This document shows, piece by piece, positions 45,280-54,662 of a DNA stretch of 64,000 nucleotides (positions within the stretch are counted from its first letter, which is position 1; each line of letters starts with the position of its first letter). Source of the stretch: Tetragonia tetragonoides. Lineage: Eukaryota > Streptophyta > Magnoliopsida > Caryophyllales > Aizoaceae. The stretch is taken from contig CM076147.1 in the NCBI GenBank assembly GCA_038025085.1, positions 997,001 to 1,061,000 of the forward strand, written 5' to 3'. Position numbers and translations under genes: made by a program. A model generated the notes under the pieces. The model made no database searches. It was not told the DNA's origin and saw only the letters and a program-made list of their open reading frames with translations.

Positions 45280-46832
45280 ATGGTGAACTTTGATGATACT
45301 TTTGATGCTTGGTTGGCTTCCATGACTGTAGAGGAGAGGTTAGAACTCACCCCTTTTCATCTCAATGCCTTCTTTCACCTTAAACATGTCAAGATTCTAT
45401 GGGACTTTCTTCATGCTTCAGTCGAGTTTTGGGACCCGAAATTCCATGTCTTCCGTTTCGGTGCTATGAGATGTGTCCCTTGGTGGGGGAATTCTCCGAC
45501 ATAATTGGCTTTCCAACCGAAAGTCCTCCTGCCATTCCCTACTTGGGGAATGCCTTCATGGGTGATTTCCAAAGGTGCCTTGGGTTGTCTCCCCATCAAG
45601 CGGGTCAAGTGCTTAATGGTAAGGACGTCGACCTTGCCAAGCTTGTGACTTTCTTCACTTCCAAGGCCCAACGTGCGATGGACATGAGGTACAAGAAGCG
45701 TGCCTTTGTATTTTGCCTCCTCCATCGTTATTTGTTTGTTGGTGGTAATGAAGATGCTCTTATTCCCTTCGAAAAGAAGCTTACCATTAATAGGGGCAAG
45801 GCTTGCCTTCTTAGGGTGACCGAACAGATACAATGGGATAGCTCTCCTATGCACTTGGTTGTGGAAGAGACAATCCTAGGTTTAGATAGGCTCAAGAGAA
45901 ATCCTCAAGAGTCCTTCACCGGGAGCCCTTTACTCCTTCAAGTAAGTATTGTGATAAAGTCTTAATCTTTGCGGATTTAACTTTATTTGGTGAAATTCTT
46001 ATCTTGTATTGACTTGAATTTTTCTTTTTGTTGTTTCTGTGTAAATATGGCTCCAAGAGAGGCTTCACTTGCTTGAGGCTCCAATAGATACTAGGAAGTT
46101 CCTCCCTAAACATTTTTCAGCGAGGCGCCGAGAGTTCTCCGAATCCTCTCGGGAAGTGTGGATAGCATATCTCTATTCCAATATCCAAACGGCTTGGTTC
46201 ATCCCGTGGTGGCGTACCACCAAGATTGTGGGGTGTAGTGAGAACGTGGCCTTTACGAGGATTATTGGTTTGTATACTTTGACATTCTTCTTGCCGAATC
46301 GCCTCCTCCGCCAATATAACTTAAGGCAAAGGATCCCGAACGTGAGTTGTGAACCTCCTTGTCAAAGGCCCTTAACATCCTCCTTGGTGTCTAATTGGGA
46401 ATGGCACTGGAACCGTCGCCAAGTGTGGACTAAGCCGGTCTACCCGCATTCAAACGGGTTGTCTAGCTTTTACGAGGAGTGGATTTGGAGCGATGACCAT
46501 CAAGTTAACAAAAAGCTCCTAGAGGAAGAAAATGAGTTGTTCAAGGCCCGCAAATATGATGAGCAAAACAGTATAAGGATCACTCCAATGGATAGGCCCG
46601 CTAAACCTTCAAGCCCCAAACTAAGGGTAAGGGAAAAGGTAAGGCAAAGGCCCAATCCAAGAAAAGGAAGAATCCGGCCCATTCGGCCAAGCAAGTAATT
46701 CCAAGTAGGCCCAATGATCACGAGGCCTCTTCTAGCTATGGTAGGGAAAGGTGGGCTCCAAGAGAACGAATGGAACTTGATGAGCCTAGCGAACCCGTAC
46801 AAGAGCCCGAAGTCAAAGACAAGGAGGAGTAG
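45280..46832 (+). CDS. Antisense DUF7745-like gene in the Ogre-like element, decayed
   Basis: Starts MVNFDDTFDAWLASMTVEER, with LNAFFHLKHVKILWDFL, FWDPKFHVFRFGAM and, after a frameshift at about 45,470, CPLVGEFSDIIGFPTESPP. The WDP...F.FG...CPLVGEF pattern resembles DUF7745, a domain common in plant transposon-associated proteins. A GTAAGT at about 45,942 and an AG before 46,056 suggest one intron. The second exon has an aromatic segment (WIAYLYSNIQTAWFIPWWRT) and a lysine-rich, then acidic tail ending at the TAG at 46,830-46,832, reached after another frameshift near 46,620. It is antisense to pol and directly downstream of an LTR-like promoter. Function unknown; the family assignment is from pattern memory only. 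Confidence 0.62.
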
Positions 46833-47192
46833 TCCACCTCTAATTGTCTAGCAAGTCTTGCCCTTTTTGCTTAGTAGTATAATTCAAATAACGGGTTTGT
46901 ATGCCCAAGTAGATGTAGCTTAGAATTGCCCTTTTATTTATTTATTTATTGTTGTTATTTATTTATTTATTTATTTATTTATTATTATTCGCGTTTTATT
47001 TATTTTTATTTATTTATTAGAGCATGTAATGGACTTTAGCCATATTAATGAAAGACTTGCTTATTTTTGCATTAATCGAATGGATCAAAACTCCCTTTAT
47101 AGATTTATTTTGTTAAAGTGGTCGGGCCCAAGTTATATGGGTTACCTACATATCCATGCGGAATCAGGCCAATGTAGTTCGTAAAACCAAAT

Positions 47193-47224
<32 letters not shown>

Positions 47225-47339
47225 GGTCGTGGGTCCCACATGGACGAGTTGACCGATTTTGACTTGGATTTGGTGCCTTAGTGGGCTCTCTCAAAGATTT
47301 CACATTTATACATAGAACCGCTTAAGTTGGTCCTTATTT
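46833..47339. other. Junction between antisense gene and pol 3' end, with microsatellites
   Basis: Holds a (TTTA)n tract at about 46,927-47,021 and a T tract at about 47,193-47,224. Both the antisense transcript and the sense pol transcript would end or overlap here. An AATGAAAG-type signal lies near 47,048. Confidence 0.5.
46927..47021. repeat. (TTTA)n microsatellite
   Basis: Runs of TTTATTTATTTA with short interruptions (GTTGTTA and CGCG). Confidence 0.9.
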
Positions 47340-48045
47340 GTGAGTTGGGTGAACTCGTTGCCATCTAAGTCCATTAGCTTTTGCTGCTCCACCGGATAAT
47401 ATTGTCTTAATAAGGTATGGGCCGGCCTAATTAGGCTTGAACTTTCCCCGACGATCGGCCACAATTGGTCTCACCTCTTTTAGGACTAAGTCTCCTTCTT
47501 TTAGTCCTCTAGCCTTGAATCGTTGATCAAAATGCCTCGCCATCCTTGCTTGGTAGACATGACCATAATGTAGGGCATTTAGTCGTCTTTCATCTAGCAA
47601 GATTAATTGGTCATACCGGGCTTGAACCCACTCTACTTCGGGTAATTCACTTTCCAAAGCTATCCTCAAAGAGGGAATTTCTACCTCGACTGGGAGTACC
47701 GCCTCCATTCCCTATACTAAAAAATAAGGTGTTTCTCCCGTTGAGGAACGAATGGTGGTTCTATATCCCCATAAGGAGAATTGTAGCTTCTCCGGCCAAT
47801 CTTCGTAGTTTTCCGTCATCTTAGCTATCATTTGTTTCACGTTTTTGTTTGCGGATTCTACGGCTCCATTTGTTTGTGGCCTGTAAGGTGAAGACTGGCA
47901 ATGTTGAATTTTAAACTTAGTGAAAAGCTCGGCAACATCCTTTTTGAATTGAGACCCGTGATCACTTATGACCTCGTGGGGCACCCCATATCTGGTGATG
48001 ATGTTTGTCATGTATGAACTTTGTCACGTGTTGGGACGCTATCCT
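47340..48045 (-). pseudogene. Ogre-like integrase, catalytic core end and C-terminus
   Basis: Frame 47,712-48,011 carries the core residues Asp (VISDHGSQFK) and Glu (NGAVESANKN) and ends TGETPYFLV. The next frame (47,427-47,708) has ALPVEVEIPSLR-like and ARYDQLILLDERR segments of the integrase C-terminal region, and the end (to about 47,345) reads GPYLIKTILSGGA and WQRVHP. Stops separate the frames. Integrase inserts element cDNA into the genome; this copy is interrupted. Confidence 0.85.
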
Positions 48046-48048
48046 TGC

Positions 48049-49062
48049 CTACGAACGAGCTTCAACCCATTTGGTAAAGTAGTCTATCGCGACTAAAATG
48101 TATTCATGGCCTCCTTTTCCAGTGGGGGTGGTTTTTCCAATGATGTCAATACCCCATGCAGAGAACGGCCATGGTGAAGTGAATGTATGTAAAGGGGTAG
48201 GTGGTCTATGTTGTAAATTAGCGTGAAATTGGCAGCGTGTGCACTTTCTCACGTATTCAATGCAATCTTTTTCCATTGTAGTCCAATAGTATCCTTGCCT
48301 TAGGATTTTCTTATCCAAGGTGAGTCCATTCATGTGGGGACCACATACGCCATTATGTATATCGCTCATGACTTTGATGACCTCGCGTTCTTTTAAGCAC
48401 AGAAGACTTAACCCTTGTGGTGTCTTTTTATAAAGTTTGCCTTGCACATGTATGTATTGTGCGGCTAGTCTTCTTAAGGCTCTTTGTGCCCTAGGTGTGG
48501 ATTGTGGAGGATAAACTCCTTTGGCGAGTAAATTGAGAATGTCGGTAAACCATTCTTCCTCTTCTTCCTCGTTGAGGCATACTTCAAGTGCATTACAAAA
48601 GGCGGGCTCAGTGCGCCTTTGAATGTGAATGGACATGGAGATTACATCATCTGGAATATTTATCATAGAAGCCATCTTTGTTAAGGCATCTGCGAACTGG
48701 TTGTCATCTCTAGGAAGGTATGTGAAACGGACATAAGTGAAATATTTGGCTATCTTTTCAAGATATTCCTGGTAAGGTGCCAGGGATTCGCTTTTCACTT
48801 TCCATTTTTTGGAAACTTGGTTTATGATGAGAGTTGAATATCCATATACCTTTAGATCCTTAATTTGCAGTTCTATTGCCGCTTCTAGACCAATGATGCA
48901 TGCTTCATATTCGGCGCCGTTGTTGGTTACCTCATGATCTAACTTGACGGCTATGGGAGTATGTGCACCTTCGGGGCTGACTAATAACACTCCTACGCCA
49001 TAACCCTTTTGGTTTGATGCTCCGTCAAAGTATAATTGCCAAGTGTTCTCCTCGACACTCAT
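48049..49062 (-). CDS. Ogre-like second RNase H and integrase N-terminus
   Basis: 337 residues. The first ~130 are the additional archaeal-type RNase H found in the TAT lineage: YFDGASNQKG (Asp), NNGAEYEACI (Glu) and FADALTKMAS (last Asp). The third catalytic Asp, normally in a GDS motif, is replaced by Tyr (KVYGYSTLII). The remainder is integrase: zinc-binding HHCC (DIHNGVCGPHMNG, CTRCQ) and the first core Asp (AWGIDIIG). Known role: degradation of the RNA-DNA hybrid and integration. The Tyr change would be expected to disable the second RNase H. Confidence 0.88.
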   Translation of the reverse strand: MSVEENTWQLYFDGASNQKGYGVGVLLVSPEGAHTPIAVKLDHEVTNNGAEYEACIIGLEAAIELQIKDLKVYGYSTLIINQVSKKWKVKSESLAPYQEYLEKIAKYFTYVRFTYLPRDDNQFADALTKMASMINIPDDVISMSIHIQRRTEPAFCNALEVCLNEEEEEEWFTDILNLLAKGVYPPQSTPRAQRALRRLAAQYIHVQGKLYKKTPQGLSLLCLKEREVIKVMSDIHNGVCGPHMNGLTLDKKILRQGYYWTTMEKDCIEYVRKCTRCQFHANLQHRPPTPLHTFTSPWPFSAWGIDIIGKTTPTGKGGHEYILVAIDYFTKWVEARS

Positions 49063-50324
49063 TGTTCCTTCATCTGGAAAGTCATGTGTAGCATCTTCAC
49101 TAGTAACTGGGTTTTCGGCGAGATGTTCAGAAATGGCATGTCCTTTGATCGCCTTTTAGTGTTCAAAAGTTAGATCGAATTCTGAAAGCATGACGGTCCA
49201 TCTTGCTATTCTTCCACTAAGGATGGGTTTTTCGAACAAGTACTTAACAGATTCATCCTTGACTTTATATGAACGGAATGTTGTAGCATGTAGTGTCGAA
49301 GCTTCTTGGTTGCAGTGACCAATGCGAGACACGTTTTCTCTAGGGTGGAGTATCGTGTTTCATATTCAAGGAATTTCTTGCTAAGGTAGTATATTGCCTT
49401 TTCGTCATTCTCCACCTTTTGGGCCAACATAGCACCCATGGCGGTTTCTGTGACTGTTAGGTATAGCATAAGTGGTTTTCCCGGAATGGGCGGAACCAGT
49501 ACCAGTGGTTTAGCTAAGTATTCCTTAATCTTGTCAAAGGCTTGCTGGCATTGATCATCCCAGGCAGATTTAGTGTCCTTTTTGAGCTTCTTGAAGATGG
49601 GCTCGCATGTAATAGTCAATTTGGATATGAATCGACTTATATATTGGAGACGTCCTAGGAATCCTCTTGTCTCCTTTTCATTTTTGGGAGATGGCATATC
49701 CCTTATGGCTTTGATTTTGGTAGGATCGATTTCAATACCTCTTGTGCTTATGACGAATCCTAAGAGCTTGCGCGAAGTTACTCCAAACGCACACTTTTGA
49801 GGATTTAATCTCATGTTGTAATTCCGAAGCATGTCAAAGAATTTCCTTAGAGAGGGTATATGCCCTTCTCTCTCCTTTGTTTCAATGATCATATCGTCTA
49901 CGTACACCTCGGCTTCCTTGTGTATCATGTCATGTAGAAGGGAAGTTGCGGTTCTTTTGTATGTTGCTCCCGCATTCTTCAACCCGAAAGGCATGACGGT
50001 GTAGCAATAAGTCCCCCATTGGGGAATGAAAGTGGTTTTCTCCATATCTTCTTCAGCCATTTGTATTTGGTTATACCCTACATAGCCGTCCATGAATGAT
50101 AAGAGGGCATGTCCTGCGGTATTATCCACCAATACGTCTATATGTGGCAAGGGAAAGTCGTCCTTTGGACTTGCCTTGTTCAGATCCCTAAAGTCAACAC
50201 ACATCCTTACTTTGCCATCCTTTTTTGGAACGGGCTCTATGTTAGCAACCCATTCTGGATATTGAGCAACCCTGATAAAACTCGCTGCGAGCTGTTTCTG
50301 CACCTCCTCTTTGATTTTCAGTGC
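49063..50324 (-). pseudogene. Ogre-like reverse transcriptase and first RNase H
   Basis: The frame 49,206-50,303 contains RT blocks: EPVPKKDGKVRMCVDFRDLN, FPLPHIDVLVD, SFMDGYVGYNQI, MPFGLKNAGATY and the active site EVYVDDMI, then FLGRLQYISRFI and RNase H segments (YYLSKKFLEYETRY). A TAG after MKPE at about 50,325-50,327 separates it from its upstream part. A frameshift near 49,290 and a TAG near 49,158 break the RNase H end, after which the frame runs into the second RNase H. Confidence 0.9.
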
Positions 50325-51128
50325 CTACTCAGGCTTCATTCTCCGAAATTTCTGCTTTACTGGCTTTGAATCCGGATTGAGCGGTATTGTATGCTGTGCT
50401 ATTTCGCGACTTATTCCCGACATGTGTTTGTAGGACCAAGCGAAAACGTCTATGTATTCTTTTAAGAGATTTATAAAGCTTTCTCGCTCTTTGGGAGTTA
50501 ACAATAAGCCTATGCGCACTTGGCGCGGCTCTTGATCGTTTGCAAGATTGATTAATTCTGTTTCTTCCACAATTGAAGTCTTTTGTTCATGCTCTAACAG
50601 TGCTTTAGTTACTTCTTTGGGCAATTCTTGTTCATCTTTTGAATTATTAGCTACTAAGTAATCCAAGAAGTAAGCAGAATCAGTTATTATTTCATTGATA
50701 GGGGAAACTAAAACATCAACTGAACCATTACTATTGGCTTTAACATCTTTCGACTTGCGAACAGAATTAAACATAGATTTGGGTGGACCACCCGACTCTA
50801 CTATATTAGACTCATCTTCGGAATCGGAATCGGACTCGGTCCGGTCGGAATCAGTGTCGGAGTTAGGCTTGGATTCTTCGGAGATCGTGATCTTGATCTT
50901 CTTTCCATTGGCTCCTGTCCAGCTTATAGTACGTTTCTGCTTTGTGAGTTGACCCTCGTTTGGAGTGATCAACTTAGTCGTGTCAAAGTTTGCATCCTGA
51001 ATTGCATTATTGACATTGTGGAGCTCTTCATCTTTTGGATGGCGATGCTCTTGTCCAAATAATAGACCCAAAGCATTGTTGGGTGTGTTCTCTACCCAAT
51101 CAAAATTCAGCCTCCTTCTTACAGGCAA
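50325..51128 (-). CDS. Ogre-like pre-RT region (RT N-terminus)
   Basis: 267 residues ending with the recognisable RT start DVFAWSYKHMSGISREIAQH and TIPLNPDSKPVKQKFRRMKP. The first half (RRRLNFDWVENTPNNALGLL) and a Ser/Asp-rich stretch (SDTDSDRTESDSDSEDES) have no recognised domain. No D-S/T-G type aspartic-protease motif is visible here, although a protease is expected between gag and RT in this lineage. It may have been lost or be too diverged to see. Confidence 0.7.
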   Translation of the reverse strand: MPVRRRLNFDWVENTPNNALGLLFGQEHRHPKDEELHNVNNAIQDANFDTTKLITPNEGQLTKQKRTISWTGANGKKIKITISEESKPNSDTDSDRTESDSDSEDESNIVESGGPPKSMFNSVRKSKDVKANSNGSVDVLVSPINEIITDSAYFLDYLVANNSKDEQELPKEVTKALLEHEQKTSIVEETELINLANDQEPRQVRIGLLLTPKERESFINLLKEYIDVFAWSYKHMSGISREIAQHTIPLNPDSKPVKQKFRRMKPE

Positions 51129-51149
51129 AGGAGGGATGAATGTGATCCT

Positions 51150-52412
51150 TCCTTTGTTAAGAGTGTCGGATAAGGCCTTATATCATACGAACGACCCCTT
51201 CATTGACGAGGTCTTGTATCTTGCGTTCCATGTGCACACATTCGTCCGTATGATGTCCCCTTCCTCGGTGATAGATGCAAAAGGAGGTATGGTTCCAGTC
51301 CTTACTCTTATTTCCTGGATCTGGATCAGGTGTTGGCCCAATGGGCCCTAGAATACCTTTCCAAAACAGGTCCTAAAAGATTTGAGTTGGGGTTGAAAGG
51401 ATGGAGGTGTATACCCTTTTTGGCATTTGGTTATGGTACTCTCTCTCGAGATTGGCGATGTTTCTGCAGCTGTATGGTTGAACTTCTATGAGATCTTGAA
51501 TTCCGTGCTTCAACGCCCAACACTCTTCAGTGTCGTGGCCTCTTCCCATGTGGTAATTGCAAAACTTACATGGGTGCCAGGCGATCCCTGGAGAGACAGG
51601 ATCGGGGGTTGGTCCCAGTGGTCGTATAATTCCAATGCTTATGAGTATCTCAAGAGTGTGAGTCAGATGGAGAGGTAGCGGGGAGAAGTTTCTTTTGGTC
51701 ATATCCCTCATGGATGGGACGTGACTAAGTGGGAGACTCACGCTTGGGTGGATGATAGATGCGGAATGTGCTTCTGCGTCCTCTCTTTTCTTTTCTCTTC
51801 ATCTCGATGTTAGTTACTTCTTCGTCTATTTGTTTTAGACCAGCAGTGATTTCCTTGACCAACTCCTCCAATGATTTCTTGGGGGTGCTGTTGGTTGTGT
51901 GAAGGTCATCCTCCTCATCACTATCCCAAATTCTGGCCACCTCTAGATGGAGGGAGTCAATCTTAAATGGTGGGATGCGATGTCCAATTGGCACAATCAG
52001 GCGAGAGGGGTCCTTTTCCTCTTCTTCATTTGTAATGACGAAAACTGCGCCTAGAGGGTTGGTGTTGTTATTTGGAGTGGGAACATTCTTTGGCTTGGGA
52101 ATAGTCCCATTGTCAAAAAGATCCTGGATTTTATTCTTGAGTGTCCAACACTTCTCGGTGTCATGTCCTTTTCCTCTATGGAATTTTCAATAAAGATTAG
52201 GGATCCGAAGTGGGGCCCACGACATTGCGGTAGTCATTCTTGACAAGCTTTTCCAAAGCTTTAGCATAGGTCATACCCAATGGGGTATATTGCCTTTGCG
52301 GTTTGTCGTAGACAACATTGATTTCATTAACCTTGTTGGAAGAGTTTCCCGAATTGGGGTTCTTCTTGTAGCTTGAGTTATAAGCACCTTTGTTGAAGAA
52401 GTCCTTGTTTTT
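51150..52412 (-). pseudogene. Gag C-terminal region with three zinc-knuckle-like repeats
   Basis: Three related segments read on the minus strand: near 52,125-52,195 (KFHRGKGHDTEKCWTLKNKI, its first Cys now a TGA), near 51,490-51,570 (CKFCNYHMGRGHDTEECWAL) and near 51,195-51,270 (CIYHRGRGHHTDECVHMERK). Each ends in an IQDL-type helix. The pattern C-x2-H/C..GH.T..C is the TAT-type knuckle, normally described once per Gag. Intervening frames (51,373-51,741 and 51,725-51,994) are open but mutually out of phase. Confidence 0.7.
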
Positions 52413-53414
52413 CTACTTTTTGAGTGTTTGATCATCCTCTATGAGCAATCCCACACTATTGAGTTGTACATATGAAGTAATTGCTTGGTATTTGAGAGGA
52501 TTCAAGTAAGGAGGTTGTAAGTTCTTGATGAGTTTCCGAATTTGCTCTTCCTCGGATGGACGGTCGAGCATTTCGGCCACTTTAGTTCTCCATTTCTTGA
52601 CAAAATCAGCGAAGCTTTCATTTTCACCTTGCTTGATTGGTTCCAACTCTCTCATGGTGGTTGGTTGGATGACATTGTCGGCATACCTAGTGAGGAATAA
52701 ACTTGACACTTTGTTCCATTCCTGAACCTGATTGGGCTCGAGCTTGAAAAACCATGCCCTAATAGTCGCGTCCAAGGTTTGTGAGAAAAGGTGAATATAG
52801 AGGTCGGGATCTACTCCTCTTAGGCCCATTGCAGCGGTGAAAGCCCTTATGTGATCTTTTGGATCATCGGTCCCTTTGAAGATAGGGACTTCAGGCATAG
52901 AGAACTTTTGTGGGAGCTTCCCCTTGATGTGAGAGGAGTATCCTTCAGCATTGATCATGTAGTCATTTATGATCTTGTTTTGAGTTAGAGCTAACTCAAG
53001 GTTCTTAATTTGAGCACTTAGCTCTTCTACCTTGTCATCTCGAGGTGGAGGATCATCCTGGTTAAGAGGGTCAACTTCTTTGACCTTGCTCTCTATCCAT
53101 GTCACACGGTTTCCCATGGTTTCCAGCATTTTCATCATTTCATTCAGCATCTCATCGGTGGTCTTAGGTGGTGGAGGGGGCATATCATCTTCGGCCATTT
53201 CACTCAACTTAGAACAAGATGGTCGATACGGAGGGGGAGTAACAAATACTGCGTCAGGCCTAGCTTTGCTCGAAGGGGGAGATTCCAATACGAGCTTCCT
53301 AATCAGATGTTGATTACTATGATCGCGTTCCCAACTTTTCGGACCGACTGTTTTCTTCCCAATCCTGGACGGCGGATAAGACTTAGAAAAAGAAAGACTA
53401 ACAAGTTCCACCAA
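52413..53414 (-). CDS. Ogre-like Gag, capsid part
   Basis: 333 residues. A Pro-rich and coiled-coil-like N-terminus (DDMPPPPPKTTDEMLNEMMK, VEELSAQIKNLELALTQ) is followed by the retrotransposon gag domain (FKGTDDPKDHIRAFTAAM, IRAWFFKLEPNQVQEWNKVS, LEPIKQGENESFADFVKKWR). Gag forms the particle that packages element RNA. The frame ends at a TAG near 52,413 within a linker before the knuckle region. The start at 53,414 is the first ATG and may be too far upstream. Confidence 0.85.
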   Translation of the reverse strand: MVELVSLSFSKSYPPSRIGKKTVGPKSWERDHSNQHLIRKLVLESPPSSKARPDAVFVTPPPYRPSCSKLSEMAEDDMPPPPPKTTDEMLNEMMKMLETMGNRVTWIESKVKEVDPLNQDDPPPRDDKVEELSAQIKNLELALTQNKIINDYMINAEGYSSHIKGKLPQKFSMPEVPIFKGTDDPKDHIRAFTAAMGLRGVDPDLYIHLFSQTLDATIRAWFFKLEPNQVQEWNKVSSLFLTRYADNVIQPTTMRELEPIKQGENESFADFVKKWRTKVAEMLDRPSEEEQIRKLIKNLQPPYLNPLKYQAITSYVQLNSVGLLIEDDQTLKK

Positions 53415-53510
53415 AGAAAAGTTTTAAAACAAAGATGGGAAGTTTCTATCTAGGATGTTCTATCAACATAGTTACCCTTGGGGACTAAGTAATGGGTTTA
53501 GGTCAAAAGA

Positions 53511-53925
53511 TCTCGACTCAATATAGGATAAACAAAAGATATTATACTCTTGACTAAAGGAGAGGGGAGAGATATTATCTCGACTCAATATGGGATAAAG
53601 CAAAAGATATTATACTCTTGACTAAAGGAGAGGGGAGAGATATTATCTCGACTCAATATGGGATAAAGCAAAAGATATTATATTCTTGACTAAAAGGAGA
53701 GGGGAGAGATATTATCTCGACTCAATATGGGATCAACCAAAAGATATTATACTCTTGACTAAAAGGAGAGGGGAGAGATATTATCTCGACTCAATATGGG
53801 ATAAAGCAAAAGATATTATACTCTTGACTAAAGGAGAGGGGAGAGATATTATCTCGACTCAATATGGGATAAAGCAAAAGATATTATACTCTTGACTAAA
53901 GGGAGAGGGGAAAGATATTATCGAG
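53511..53925. repeat. 5'-side tandem repeat of the Ogre-like element
   Basis: Six units of about 68 bp, each with CTCGACTCAATATGGGATAA, AGCAAAAGATATTATACTCT and TGACTAAAGGAGAGGGGAG. They lie between primer site and gag in the element's 5' untranslated region. Units are nearly identical. The plus-strand open frame through them is a by-product. Confidence 0.93.
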
Positions 53926-54642
53926 ATCTTTTGACCTAGACTCACTACCTAAATAAAGGGAAAGAATATAGCAACCAAATCTTTCCTAAGGTAACGAGCA
54001 TCATATAGAACATTCAGGGATATTATTTCCTAAAAATAAAGATTCTAGACTCGATCTTAAGACAAAATCTAGACTCAAAAAAGGAAAAGATCCTAATTGG
54101 GGTCTAACCTAATATTCTATGACAACCAAAAAGACTACGCAAAGATTGCGTTCACATATGGGCAAACAACAAACAACGCAATATGACATGATTATGCAAA
54201 TCTAGCATGGACATGGGACTGAGTTTCAACCTAAACATCGGTTCTAGTTCATGCAATGGGGTAGGCTTAAGGGTTTTGGTCAAAAGGTACTCATGATCAA
54301 GAATGTACTACAATTCGTGGGATGCGCGACAATGTGAGGCATTCTAGTTATCCTACTCGTAGAGTGGACGAATGCGTAGGAAGGTACATGAGGTGGGGGG
54401 ATCCATGTTGCTTGGAAAAGAAGAATCGAGTGGATTCTCACCAAGGCACTTCACACACTCCATTGGCTAAAAACTGGTTTGAACTTGTAAAAACAAGCTC
54501 GGAAGTCGCACAAGCGCATGCACATGAATGCAAATTAATGATGAATGACAAGTCACAAAATAATAATAAGAACACTCAAGGCAGTGAACCAAGAAAAAAT
54601 AATTATAAGGAATCGATTTTCAAGTTACACCCTCTTAATCAT
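53926..54642. other. Ogre-like 5' untranslated region
   Basis: No coding signal on the minus strand between the tandem repeat and the primer site. The plus-strand open frame at 54,322-54,780 runs into the LTR and has no domain. Confidence 0.45.
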
Positions 54643-54661
54643 GTCCCCAGTGAAGTCGCCA
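54643..54661 (-). other. Primer-binding site, Arg-tRNA type
   Basis: On the minus strand TGGCGACTTCACTGGGGAC follows the 5' LTR after one base. TGGCGACTCCACTGGGGA-type sites complementary to tRNA-Arg are known from Ogre elements; one position differs here. The tRNA assignment is from memory of the family. Confidence 0.72.
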
Positions 54662-54662
54662 C

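Noticed and set aside
45411..46802. Minus-strand ORFs of 100-147 residues opposite the DUF7745-like gene
   Set aside because: They would be in the sense of the retrotransposon but show no gag or pol motif. The plus strand has the coherent protein, intron signals and promoter.
53511..53925. CRISPR-like array
   Set aside because: The repeat units are contiguous, with no unique spacers, in a plant retrotransposon leader. It is a tandem repeat.
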